Of a stretch of DNA of 64,000 nt, positions 1 to 9,272 are shown in pieces. Position 1 is the first letter of the stretch, and each line of letters starts with the position of its first letter. The translations under genes and the position numbers were made by a program. The stretch lies in the NCBI GenBank assembly GCA_016721865.1, contig JADKHF010000010.1, positions 8,785 through 72,784 of the forward strand, in the 5' to 3' direction. The notes beneath the pieces were generated by a model, which saw only the letters and a list, made by a program, of their open reading frames with translations, was not told the origin of the DNA and made no database searches. Source of the stretch: Nitrosomonas sp. (lineage in GTDB: Bacteria > Pseudomonadota > Gammaproteobacteria > Burkholderiales > Nitrosomonadaceae).

Positions 1-316
1 ATAACAACTATTGAAAGAAGTGCCATTGGAAACTATAAAATTGATAGAGATTCCGTCATCAAGAAAGATTGAATTCCTGCAAATTAGAGTGCTAAGTAGA
101 GTGCTAAGTAGTCTTGCATTTCTGTCACGGATTAGAATGCTTGATGAAAGTGGTCTGACACTGGCTTATTATTCAAAGACGTGTCACTATGTGCATTTTC
201 GCCGGAAATCAGTTAAATATCCTGTTTTTTCTTCGTACATCCGCATTTTAAGACTTGAATATATTTCCCGAATCGATATTTAAATGTTAATTACTTTGCA
301 CAGGTTTATTGTGAGG
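1..316. other. Upstream region without recognised gene
   Basis: No recognisable gene. A 90-codon plus-strand frame (11-283) is open but has low-complexity, basic, Ser/Ile/Arg-rich content with no domain I know and no convincing ribosome binding site. A short tandem duplication of agagtgctaagt lies at about 89-114. In related genomes the sigma-E regulators (rpoE, mucA, mucB) often precede mucD, but nothing here resembles them. Confidence 0.4.
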
Positions 317-1738
317 ATGAAAATCATGTTGCAGCTTGTATTAATCTCATTATTTTTCTATTCTTCAACAGCTTTGGCGCAGGCCAATGAATTGCCAGAT
401 TTTACTGGATTGGTTGAGAAACATGGTGTGGCAGTGGTAAATAACAGTGCCGTCAGAATATAAACACACTGAATAACCAAATGCTTCCTGAAATACCTGG
501 TATTCCGGAAAATTCACCCTTTTATGATTTTTTAAACGGCATATGCAGCCCTTTCCCTGCACCAAGAAAATCTGAACCCAAATCTTTGGGGTCAGGTTTT
601 ATTATTAGCTCGGATGGTTATATTTTGACCAATGCGCATGTTGTTGAAACCGCTGATGAGATTACGGTAAAGCTGAATGACAAGCGTGAATTTGTGGCAG
701 AGATTGTCGGTACCGATCGAAGAACAGATATTGCATTACTCAAGATACATGCAACTGATTTACCAAAAGTTACACAAGGAAATCCTGAAAATCTTAAAGT
801 TGGCGAATGGGTGATAGCAATTGGTTCACCTTTTGGCTTCGAGCATAGCGTGACTGCTGGCATCGTGAGTGCAAAAGGACGTTCCCTCGCACAGGAAAAT
901 TTTGTTCCATTCATCCAAACCGATGTGGCGATCAATCCAGGAAATTCTGGCGGCCCGTTGTTTAACATGAAAGGTGAGGTGGTTGGTATTAACTCTCAAA
1001 TCTACAGCCGGACGGGTGGGTTTATGGGATTGTCATTTGCCATACCGATTAATGTTGCGACTGAAATTGCGGATCAATTAAAAGTCAGTGGCAAAGTAAA
1101 CCGTGGAAGAATTGGTGTAATGATTCAAGAAGTAACCAAAGAATTAGCAGAATCCTTGGTTTGTCGGATGGGAAAGGTGCCTTAGTCGTTACCGTGGAAA
1201 GGGTGGTCCTGCAGATCTGGCAGGGATCAAAGCGCGCGATATCATATTGCAGTTTGATGAAAAAAGAATTACAACCTCTGCTGATTTGCCACGTACAGTC
1301 GGTAATACCAAACCGGGTTCAAAAGTTTCTATTCAGATATGGCGTGATGGTTCTTTAAAAACCGTGAAAGTTGAAGTTGGAGAAACACCCTCTGATGAAG
1401 CGGCAGAAAACCGGAAACTCAAGCAAGGTAAAAAAACTGATACTTCAAATCGACTTGGACTAGCATTGAGCGAGATTACTGCCGAACAGAAAAAACAATT
1501 GGAAATTACGAACGGGTTATTGGTAGAAGACATGCAGCCAGGTATTGCCAGTCGTTCAGGAGTTCGTGTTGGAGATATTATTCTCGGATTTAACAGTAAG
1601 GATGTGAATACTATTGAGCAGTTTAATGAGCTGCTCAAACAAGTGAAAAGTGGGAAAAATATCGCTTTGCTCGTTAAAAGGGGGGATATTACTACTTTCA
1701 TCACCATGAAACTTGCTGATGATGACAAAAAAAATTGA
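317..1738 (+). CDS. mucD: DegP/MucD-type periplasmic serine protease (frameshifted)
   Basis: HtrA family trypsin-like protease/chaperone for misfolded envelope proteins. The N-terminus (ATG 317) is a signal peptide ending ...STALAQA. The catalytic triad is visible: His in LTNAHVV, Asp in RRTDIALLK and Ser in NPGNSGGPL. Two PDZ domains follow (about 1140-1450 and 1470-1735). Three reading-frame breaks are needed: near 455-470 after AVVNNSAV, near 1160 and near 1200. Apart from these the protein is collinear and of normal length (about 474 codons). The same breaks in neighbouring essential genes argue for sequence errors. It lies upstream of lepA, as in other beta- and gammaproteobacteria. Confidence 0.88.
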
Positions 1739-2009
1739 GTCTAATTCCTTTGATCCGGATCAGTTAAAAGCACTGATCGTATATGGGCGTGTGGATTGTC
1801 ATCTTTGTCAAAACATGATACTTGCTCTGCAAAATTTGCAAGAGCAGGTGCTTCTGACTTTCAGGTTGTTGATATCGACTCCGATCCAGAATTGATTGCG
1901 CTTTATGGAGAGAAAATTCAGTACTAATTTCTCCAAAGACTAACCAAAGATCTGTCATTACTTTCTTGATGAAGCAGCTTTAGATGATTATCTTGGTAAA
2001 TTTCGTTAA
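1713..2009 (+). CDS. Glutaredoxin-like protein (DUF836 type), frameshifted
   Basis: Small thioredoxin-fold protein with the redox motif CHLC in VYGRVDCHLCQNM. The start overlaps the end of mucD, so the two are probably cotranslated. The first frame runs to about 1850. The continuation, reading FQVVDIDSDPELIALYGEK and then a C-terminus ending DDYLGKFR, needs frame changes near 1850 and 1920. This matches the usual roughly 80-100 residue length of this family. The cellular substrate is unknown. A position between mucD and lepA is recurrent in betaproteobacteria (established gene-order knowledge, not checked here). Confidence 0.7.
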
Positions 2010-2040
2010 AATGCTGCCTCTTTTGACTGCCAATACAATA

Positions 2041-2170
2041 TTTTAATCCTTCGGGGTTTAATCTCTTCCGGGTTTAATTCCTCGCCCCTTGGGGCGAAGG
2101 CTGGTTGAAAACCAGCAGTCTGAAGAGCGCTTTTAATACCTCGCTGCTTGCGGCGGGGTGCTTTATTTCC
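2041..2170. repeat. REP-like palindromic intergenic repeats
   Basis: Several hairpins lie between the glutaredoxin-like gene and lepA. They are CCTCGCCCC/GGGGCGAAGG at 2080-2100, CTGGTTGAAAACCAG at 2101-2115, and CCTCGCTGCTTGCGGCGGGG at 2139-2158. The last two CG-rich units follow the same lead-in TTTAATxCCTCG. The unit resembles palindromes at 22356, 46011, 57273 and 60541 and is read as a dispersed REP-like family. Confidence 0.6.
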
Positions 2171-2227
2171 GGTTTGGCACGTTAATTTTCCTTATTTTTT
2201 GAAACAAATCTTTTATATTTCATCCTG

Positions 2228-4012
2228 ATGCAACATATTCGTAATTTCTCCATCATTGCATATTGATCACGGCAAATCCACACTTGCAGATCGTATTATT
2301 CATTTGTGCGGTGGCCTGTCCGATCGTGAAATGGAAGAACAAGTATTGGATTCCATGGATTTGGAACGTGAAAGAGGCATTACCATCAAAGCACAGACTG
2401 CGGCTTTGCATTATAAAGCAAGAAATGGTGAGATTTATTTATTGAATTTAATTGATACTCCTGGCCACGTTGATTTTCATATGAAGTCTCTCGTTCTCTT
2501 GCCGCATGTGAGGGGGCACTTCTCGTTGTTGATGCATCACAGGGTGTTGAAGCGCAGACAGTTGCTAATTGTTATACCGCGATTGAGCAAGGTGTTGAGG
2601 TTGTTCCAGTTTTAAATAAGATTGATTTGCCGGCTGCTGATCCCGTGCGTGTTATCAGTAACATTGAGGAGGTAATTGGAATTGATGCACATGATGCGGT
2701 TAGAGTCAGTGCAAAAACAGGAGAAGGGGTCGAGGATGTTTTAGAACATTGATTGCAAAATTCCTGCACCAAAAGGAGATCCAATGCACCGTTAAAAGCG
2801 CTAATTATTGATTCCTGGTTTGATAACTATGTTGGCGTTGTTATATTGGTCAGAGTTATGGATGGCACCATAAAATCAGGCGATAAGATTTTGCTGATGG
2901 CTAGTAAGGCAGTGCAACTGTGTGAACATGTGGGTGTGTTTGTGCCTAAATCACTCTATCGTGAATCTCTCAGCGCAGGAGAAGTTGGCTTCATTATCTC
3001 CGGCATCAAAGAACTGGATGCGGCAAAAGTTGGTGATACGGTAACGTCAGCGATCCGTCCAGCCGAAATACCGTTACAGGGTTTTAAAGAGATAAAACCA
3101 CAGGTATTTGCCGGATTGTATCCCATCGAATCCAATCAGTATGACGCTTTACGCTCAGCACTGGAGAAACTGAAACTGAACGACTCGTCACTACATTTTG
3201 AGCCAGAAGTATCCCAAGCGCTTGGCTTCGGTTTTCGTTGTGGTTTTCTTGGGTTGTTGCACATGGATATTGTGCAGGAGCGGTTAGAAAGAGAATATGA
3301 CATGGATTTGATTAATACTGCTCCCACAGTGGTTTATCAAATTCTAATGCGCGATGGTACGATGATTGAAATTGAAAACCCATCAAAAATTCCCGATCTT
3401 TCTAAGATCGCTGAGATTCGCGAGCCCATTATTACTTCGACGATTTTGGTTCCAGAAGAGTATGTTGGTGCAGTGATTACATTGTGCGTCAGTAAGCGAG
3501 GGAACCAAACGAATATGCAATATATGGGTAAGCAAGTCATGCTTACCTATGATGCCTTTAAACGAAGTCGTTATGGATTTTTTGATCGTTTGAAATCGAC
3601 CAGCCACGGTTATGCTTCATTAGATTATGAATTCAAAGAATTTCGCGCTTCAGATTTAGTGAAACTGGATATATTGATCAATGGCGAGAAAGTTGATGCG
3701 CTATCCCTGATTATCCATCGAAGCAGTAGTCAATATCGAGGGCGCGAATTAGTGCAAAAAATGCGTCAATTAATTCCTCGCCAGATGTTTGATATCGCCG
3801 TGCAGGCAGCCATTGGTGCGCATATTATTTCGCGCGAGACGGTTAAGGCATTACGCAAGAATGTGTTGGCAAAATGTTACGGTGGCGATATAACCCGTAA
3901 ACGAAAGTTGCTGGAGAAACAAAAAGCAGGTAAAAAGAGAATGAAACGGGTTGGCAATGTAGAAATTCCGCAAGAAGCATTTCTGGCAATTTTGCAGGTT
4001 GATAATAAATAA
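2228..4012 (+). CDS. lepA: Elongation factor 4 (LepA), frameshifted
   Basis: Translational GTPase that back-translocates or remodels stalled ribosomes. ATG 2228 begins MQHIRNFSIIA. Two bases are missing at about 2261, where the P-loop HIDHGKST resumes in another frame. Switch II DTPGHVDF and the NKIDLPAADP G4 motif are present. Further frame changes are needed near 2480 and 2750. The long intact C-terminal part (from 2753) contains domain II, the EF-G-like domains and the LepA-specific C-terminus. Total span of 595 codons matches the usual about 599. LepA is nearly universal, so the breaks are probably sequence errors. It lies just upstream of lepB, the conserved arrangement. Confidence 0.95.
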
Positions 4013-4103
4013 TGAATAATAAAAGCAGAGTTCTTTTATTTAATTTTAAGTTAAAACTGAATCGCTTTAATGCGATATTTAATGTGTTATCAAAGGAATT
4101 GCA

Positions 4104-4898
4104 ATGAATTTTCCTTTGATTCTGTTTGTGCTACTTGTAATTACCGGTAGTATTTGCTTACTAGATTACCTATTCTGGAAGAAAAAACGCGCTACGGGTG
4201 AAAGTGAACCATGGTGGATCGAATATCCTAAAGTTTTTTCCCAATCATTTTGATCGTTTTTAGTCTGCGATCATTTGTAATTGAGCCGTTCAAAATACCT
4301 TCTGGTTCAATGATACCGACGTTATTAGTCGGTGATTTCATTCTGGTCAATAAATACACCTATGGGATTCGGCTTCCAGTCCTAAACAAGAAAGTTATGG
4401 ATATGAATGAACCCAAGCGTGGCGATGTTTTAGTATTTCGCTATCCAGAAGATCCATCGATTGATTACATCAAACGTGTCATCGGTTTGCCCGGTGATGT
4501 TATCACCTATCATAATAAACAATTAATTATTAATGGCGAAGTGATAAAAATGGAATACGAAGGCGATTACAAATATATAGAATCTGGGTTTGGATATATT
4601 TATTCCGACAGATTTTCTGAATATTTAAATGAAGATAGCCATTCCATTCTCATTAATCAGGAAGTGAAAGGACTTCAATATTCCAATGTAAGGCAGTTCG
4701 AATTTCGAGACAATTGTAAGTATCATCGCACAGGATTTACGCGAAGTACCAGCAGGCAGATATTTTACTCTAGGCGATAATCGCGACAGCAGTGGTGATA
4801 GCCGGTATTGGGGGTTTGTTCCAGAAGAGAATATTGTAGGTAAGGCTTTTAATTTGGTGGAATTTTGGCGATTTTGGCCGAATTGGACTATCCATTAA
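4104..4898 (+). CDS. lepB: Signal peptidase I (frameshifted)
   Basis: Inner-membrane serine protease that removes Sec/Tat signal peptides. ATG 4104 gives an N-terminal membrane segment followed by a basic loop and a second hydrophobic stretch. The catalytic Ser is in PSGSMIPTLLVGDFI and the general-base Lys in DYIKRVIGLPGD. The conserved box GDNRDSSGDSRYWG lies at about 4778-4819. Two single-base breaks are seen. One is in the T-run near 4236, where adding one T restores FFPIILIVFSLRSF; the other is near 4715-4740. The gene should be essential, so errors are the simpler reading. Directly downstream of lepA and upstream of a DUF4845 gene and rnc. Confidence 0.93.
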
Positions 4899-4937
4899 AT
4901 AATGCTTGAGTCTTTTTTCTTGGGTGAGGAGGTAAGC

Positions 4938-5308
4938 ATGAGATATCACACGATGTTACAAAACAAAAAAGGCGTCAGTTTATCTGGTTTGTTGGTGTGG
5001 TCTGTGATCTTGATTTTTATTGCCATTTCCGGTTTGAGAATTATCCCAGCCTATATTGAATATTCCACAATCAAAAAAAACTTAACAGCAATAGTCAAAG
5101 AGACGGATTCGCAGAATATGGATCTGAATCAAATAAGACTTTCTTTTAGTAAGCGTGCCCAGATTGATAATATTAAATCTGTTAGTGGGCAGGATATTAA
5201 AATCAATAGGGAGAATGGTCAGATTGTTTTGAGTGCAGGATATACAACAAAATTCCACTCATTTCCAACATATCTTTAAATATTGATTTCGAAGCAACCA
5301 GCGATTGA
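4938..5308 (+). CDS. DUF4845 membrane-anchored protein
   Basis: Small protein with a pilin-like N-terminal transmembrane segment (GLLVWSVILIFIAISGL) and a short periplasmic domain. DUF4845 proteins typically lie between lepB and rnc in beta- and gammaproteobacteria, as here; their function is unknown. ATG 4938 follows an aggaggtaagc ribosome binding site. One base is missing in the A-run near 5252. With it restored, the C-terminus reads KIPLISNISLNIDFEATSD and stops at 5306-5308. Confidence 0.75.
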
Positions 5309-5322
5309 TCCTGAGCAGCACG

Positions 5323-6040
5323 ATGCCAAATGACGCCATGCAAAGTAATTATCAATTTTTACTGGATACTTTCTGTAAACGCATAGGATATTCTTTTACT
5401 CAGTTCAAATTACTGCAAGAAGCGCTGACGCATCGAAGTCATAGCGCATTTCATAACGAACGTCTCGAATTCTTAGGCGATGCTGTATTGAATTGTGCAA
5501 TTGCAGGATTAATTTTATAAATTTTTTCCTGATTTTCCGGAAGGACATTTATCACGACTCCGTGCCAATTTTGTTAATCAGCAGGCATTGTCTGAAATGG
5601 CGCTTAGTCTGCAAATGGATAAGCTGATAAGATTAGGAGAAGGCGAATTGAAGAGCGGCGGTTGTCATCGCCCTTCCATTCTTGCTGATGCCTTAGAAGC
5701 TGTATTGGGTGCCATTTATCTGGATAGTAATTATGCCCGGGCTGAAGATGTGATTATGATGCTTTACTTACCTTTGATGCAGAGTATTGATCTTAAAACA
5801 CAAGGTAAAGATCCCAAAACCTTATTACAGGAATTCTTGCAAAGCCGGAAATTGGCATTGCCGGAATATGTGGTGGTTACAACTAGCGGAAAAGCACATA
5901 AACAGAAATTTAAAGTGGAATGTGTGATACCCATGTTTAATATTCGCACTTTAGGTGAGGGGGCAAGCCGTCGTAGTGCAGAACAGGCAGCAGCAAAATT
6001 AGCCTATGAAGAAGCTTGTCCGCATTCCGATTACTCTTAA
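5323..6040 (+). CDS. rnc: Ribonuclease III (frameshifted)
   Basis: Double-strand-specific endoribonuclease for rRNA and mRNA processing. The signature ERLEFLGDAVL and the second acidic cluster DALEAVLGAIYLD form the active site. The dsRNA-binding domain follows (about residues 155-225, ending SRRSAEQAAAKLAYE). A frame change is needed near 5517, at the end of the segment AGLILYKFFPDFPEGH and close to an A/T-rich run. The gene overlaps closely with the DUF4845 stop and lies 39 bp upstream of era. Start chosen at ATG 5323; ATG 5335 is an alternative. Confidence 0.92.
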
Positions 6041-6079
6041 CATGAATGTTACAACGTTAATAAGTTATGATCTGTCAGA

Positions 6080-6973
6080 ATGACCACTGAAGCCAATTTT
6101 CGTACTGGCTACATTGCCATTATTGGCCGTCCAAATGTTGGTAAATCAACACTACTGAATAAGTTGCTGCAGCAAAAAATCAGTATCACATCCAAGAAAG
6201 CACAAACAACCCGTTTCCGGATTAACGGAATTTTAACGGATGAGCAGACACAATTTATTTTTGTTGATACCCCCGGTTTTCAAACGCAATATACTAACCG
6301 CTTGAATATCGCAATGAATCGGGTAGTAACGCAAAGTATGCAAGATGTGGATGTTATTCTGTTTGTTATTGAAGCAATGCATTTTGATCAACGCGATCTT
6401 ACTGCTCTAAAAATTCTTCCGAAGAATGTTCCAGTTATTTTAGTGATGAATAAGATCGATAAGCTGGCTGACAAGAATCAATTGCTGCCTTTCTTAAGCA
6501 ATATGGCAAAAACATTTGAATTTGCATCTATTATACCGGTTAGCGCCATACATAAAATGCAACTCCCAGAGCTTCTCACTACAATCCGTACCTATCTGCC
6601 AGTTAACCAATCGTTGTTTGGTAAGGATGAAATAACAGATCGCAGTCAGCGATTTATTGCGGGGGAATTTATCCGTGAGAAATTGTTTCGTTTAGTTGGT
6701 GATGAAATTCCTTATTCCACCAGTGTCGTGGTGGATCAGTTTAACCTAGAAGGCGATTTGCATAGAATTTATGCAACAATTCTTGTTGAGAAACCGAAAC
6801 AGAAAGCGATTATTATTGGGAAAAAAGGTGAGAAATTAAAGCAAATAGCCAGCCAGGCACGTAAGGATATGGAGCTGTTATTGGGGGGTAAAGTATATCT
6901 GGAAGTCTGGGTCAAAGTTAAAAGTGGATGGGCTGACAGTGAGAGTGTATTAAGAAATCTGGGACATGAATGA
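6080..6973 (+). CDS. era: GTPase Era
   Basis: Ras-like GTPase that binds 16S rRNA during 30S subunit maturation. It is intact at 297 residues. G1 GRPNVGKST, G3 DTPGF and G4 NKID are present, and a C-terminal KH domain contains the loop GKKGEKLKQIA. It follows rnc as in most proteobacteria. Its stop overlaps the ATG of a 19-codon frame that sits where recO is expected. Confidence 0.97.
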   Translation: MTTEANFRTGYIAIIGRPNVGKSTLLNKLLQQKISITSKKAQTTRFRINGILTDEQTQFIFVDTPGFQTQYTNRLNIAMNRVVTQSMQDVDVILFVIEAMHFDQRDLTALKILPKNVPVILVMNKIDKLADKNQLLPFLSNMAKTFEFASIIPVSAIHKMQLPELLTTIRTYLPVNQSLFGKDEITDRSQRFIAGEFIREKLFRLVGDEIPYSTSVVVDQFNLEGDLHRIYATILVEKPKQKAIIIGKKGEKLKQIASQARKDMELLLGGKVYLEVWVKVKSGWADSESVLRNLGHE

Positions 6974-7025
6974 TCGGGTGCAAGCTATTCTGATGTACTG
7001 GCATATTGGGGAACATAAATTATGA
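6966..7025 (+). CDS. 19-codon mini-ORF in the recO position
   Basis: An ATG at 6966 overlaps the era stop codon, and the TGA at 7023-7025 overlaps the pdxJ start. The encoded peptide begins MNDRVQA, which looks like a RecO N-terminus, and then runs straight to a stop. The usual gene order in betaproteobacteria is era-recO-pdxJ. I infer an in-frame internal deletion of recO that kept its start and stop, possibly preserving translational coupling. An assembly collapse is the alternative. Confidence 0.4.
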   Translation: MNDRVQAILMYWHIGEHKL

Positions 7026-7747
7026 TTGAATTAGGTGTCAATATTGATCATGTAGCCACATTACGACAGGCACGTGGAACAAGCTATCCGGATCCGATTG
7101 AGGCGGCACTGATCGCTGAATCTGCCGGTGCTGATGCAATCACGTTGCATTTGCGTGAGGATCGCCGCCATATTCAGGATCGCGATGTGGAGATTCTACG
7201 CGACCGGTTAACGACAAGAATGAATCTTGAAAGTGCCGTGACTGAAGAAATGATTAATATTGCGCTTAAAATAAAGCCTCATGATATTTGCCTGGTGCCT
7301 GAGAGACGCGAGGAGTTAACGACAGAAGGCGGACTTGATGTCGTGAAATATTTTGATCAAATAAAACGTGTTTGCCAAAAGTTGGGGGAAGCGGAAATAC
7401 GTGTTTCGCTTTTTATCAATGCCGATCCGCTGCAAATCGATGCAGCAGCCCGCGCCAGCGCACCGGTTGTAGAGATCCATACGGGTAGTTATGCCGATGC
7501 AAATACTCTGGACACACAAGAGCGGCAATTTATTGAAGTGCAAAAGGCGGTCACAATGGGTATTGATCTTGGTTTAAAAGTAAATGCCGGGCATGGTTTG
7601 CATTATGGAAATGTTCAACCAATTGCTGCACTACCTGAAATATCTGAACTGAATATCGGACATGCTATTGTTGCCAGAGCCATATTTGTTGGTTTTAAGC
7701 AGGCAGTACAAGAAATGAAACGGCTCATGCTCGGGGCGCGCGGATGA
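7022..7747 (+). CDS. pdxJ: Pyridoxine 5'-phosphate synthase
   Basis: Condenses 1-deoxyxylulose 5-phosphate with 3-amino-2-oxopropyl phosphate in the last step of de novo vitamin B6 synthesis. It is intact at 241 residues, a TIM barrel. NIDHVATLRQARGTSYPDP near the N-terminus carries catalytic and phosphate-binding residues, and NAGHGLHYGN lies near the C-terminus. It overlaps acpS by ATGA, the conserved pdxJ-acpS pair. Confidence 0.97.
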   Translation: MIELGVNIDHVATLRQARGTSYPDPIEAALIAESAGADAITLHLREDRRHIQDRDVEILRDRLTTRMNLESAVTEEMINIALKIKPHDICLVPERREELTTEGGLDVVKYFDQIKRVCQKLGEAEIRVSLFINADPLQIDAAARASAPVVEIHTGSYADANTLDTQERQFIEVQKAVTMGIDLGLKVNAGHGLHYGNVQPIAALPEISELNIGHAIVARAIFVGFKQAVQEMKRLMLGARG

Positions 7748-8121
7748 TCTATGGAATTGGAACCGATATTGTGGAATCATCACGGATTGCACAATCGGTG
7801 GGTCGTTTTGGAGAACGATTTGCGCGACGTATATTAACCGATAGTGAATGGTCAGAGTACCACTTAAGCAGTAAGCCCGTTCTGTTTCTAGCCAGTCGTT
7901 TTGCTGCTAAAGAGGCATTGTCTAAAGCAATGGGAACCGGTTTACGCCATCCCGTTAATTTGACTTATATTACGATTACTCATGATAGTCTGGGAAAACC
8001 GTTTTTTGAGTTCCATCCTGAGCTCAATCAATTAATCAACGACAAAGGTATTACGCAGCATCATCTTTCCATCAGTGATGAGATAAATGTAGCCTGCGCT
8101 TTTGTTGTATTGGAGAAGTAA
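7744..8121 (+). CDS. acpS: Holo-[acyl-carrier-protein] synthase
   Basis: Transfers 4'-phosphopantetheine from CoA to acyl carrier protein. It is intact at 125 residues. The metal-binding Asp is in GIGTDIVESSRI and the Glu in FAAKEALSKAMGTG, both diagnostic of AcpS. It is translationally coupled to pdxJ and followed after 2 bp by nagZ. Confidence 0.97.
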   Translation: MIYGIGTDIVESSRIAQSVGRFGERFARRILTDSEWSEYHLSSKPVLFLASRFAAKEALSKAMGTGLRHPVNLTYITITHDSLGKPFFEFHPELNQLINDKGITQHHLSISDEINVACAFVVLEK

Positions 8122-8123
8122 TC

Positions 8124-9175
8124 ATGTCACTTGGACCAGTGATGCTCGATATCGCCGGTACACAACTGACTGAAGATGACAAAGAAGGCTTTTGCACCCG
8201 CTTGTGGGCGGCGTCATACTCTTTACACGAAATTATTCAACAATCGTCAACTGTCTGAATTAACGCAGCAGATTCATGCGTTACGAAACCCTCATCTACT
8301 GATCGCTGTTGATCATGAAGGGAGGGCGTGTTCAGCGTTTCCAGAAAGACTTTACAAGATTGCCCGCCATGCGCGAGTTGGGGAAAATCTGGGATAGACA
8401 ATCTGCCCGTGCCCGCCATCTTGCAAAACAGGTTGGTTTTGTTCTGGCTGCGGAGTTAAACACTTGTGGTGTGGATTTCAGTTTCACACCAGTACTGGAT
8501 CTTGATTATGGACAAAGCTGTGTTATCGGTAATCGTGCTTTTCATCATGATCCTAACGCGGTTACAGATCTCGCGCATAATCTGATGCTTGGCCTCAGAA
8601 AGGGTGGCATGCAGGCGATAGGAAAACATTTTCCAGGTCACGGCTATATCCAGACCGATTCACATTTGGAAAAATCAATTGATCAGCGCCGATACATCGA
8701 TATCGAAATGAATGACCTGATTCCATTCCGGCACATGATTGATTCAGGATTGGCTGGAATAATGCCGGCACATGTGATCTATCCAGAAATTGATCAAAAG
8801 CCTGCTGGTTTCTCAACGATCTGGTTACAAAAAATTTTGCGTACAGAATTGCAGTTCGAAGGCTGTATTTTTAGTGATGATTTGAGCATGCACGGTGCCG
8901 GGGATTACTTGGAATCAATGCTTTTGCGTGCACAAGCTGCACTTGGCGCAGGCTGTGACGTGATACTGGTCTGCAATAATCCCGCGGGCGCAGATGAAAT
9001 TTTAACCGGACTGCATTGGGAGATGTCAGCGACAAGCCTGTCTCGCCTTGCCCGTATGCACGCCAGGAATAACTTTGGCTCACTGATAAAATTGCACGAA
9101 AATGGCGATTATGTCCAGGCAGTGCGTGAGATCGGTGCAATTGGATGCGAGAGTCAAGAACTGCCATTTCAGTAG
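8124..9175 (+). CDS. nagZ: Beta-N-acetylhexosaminidase NagZ (frameshifted)
   Basis: Glycoside hydrolase family 3 enzyme of peptidoglycan recycling that removes GlcNAc from anhydromuropeptides in the cytoplasm. ATG 8124 starts MSLGPVMLDIAG. Frame changes near 8190, 8235 and 8320 separate it from the main body. The body holds KHFPGHG followed by DSH (the catalytic His loop) and FSDDLSMHGA with the nucleophile Asp. The span matches a family length of about 340-350 residues. It ends an apparent run from rnc through acpS. Confidence 0.9.
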
Positions 9176-9272
9176 ACCTGTGATTTTTTTGATCGAAACG
9201 AATCATAACCCAAGAAAGCTGCTTTATTTGCAATCATTTAGTTATTAATAATATTTTTATAAGGTTTTAATC

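Noticed and set aside
11..283. 90-codon open frame at the window start
   Set aside because: No ribosome binding site, unusual composition and no recognisable domain; treated as non-coding or unreadable.
2228..2800. Programmed frameshifting in lepA or other broken genes
   Set aside because: No slippery heptamer with downstream structure is seen, and LepA is not known to use recoding; repeated homopolymer losses fit sequence errors better.
8237..8419. Overlapping short frames around the nagZ start
   Set aside because: They are fragments or antisense of nagZ produced by the frame changes.
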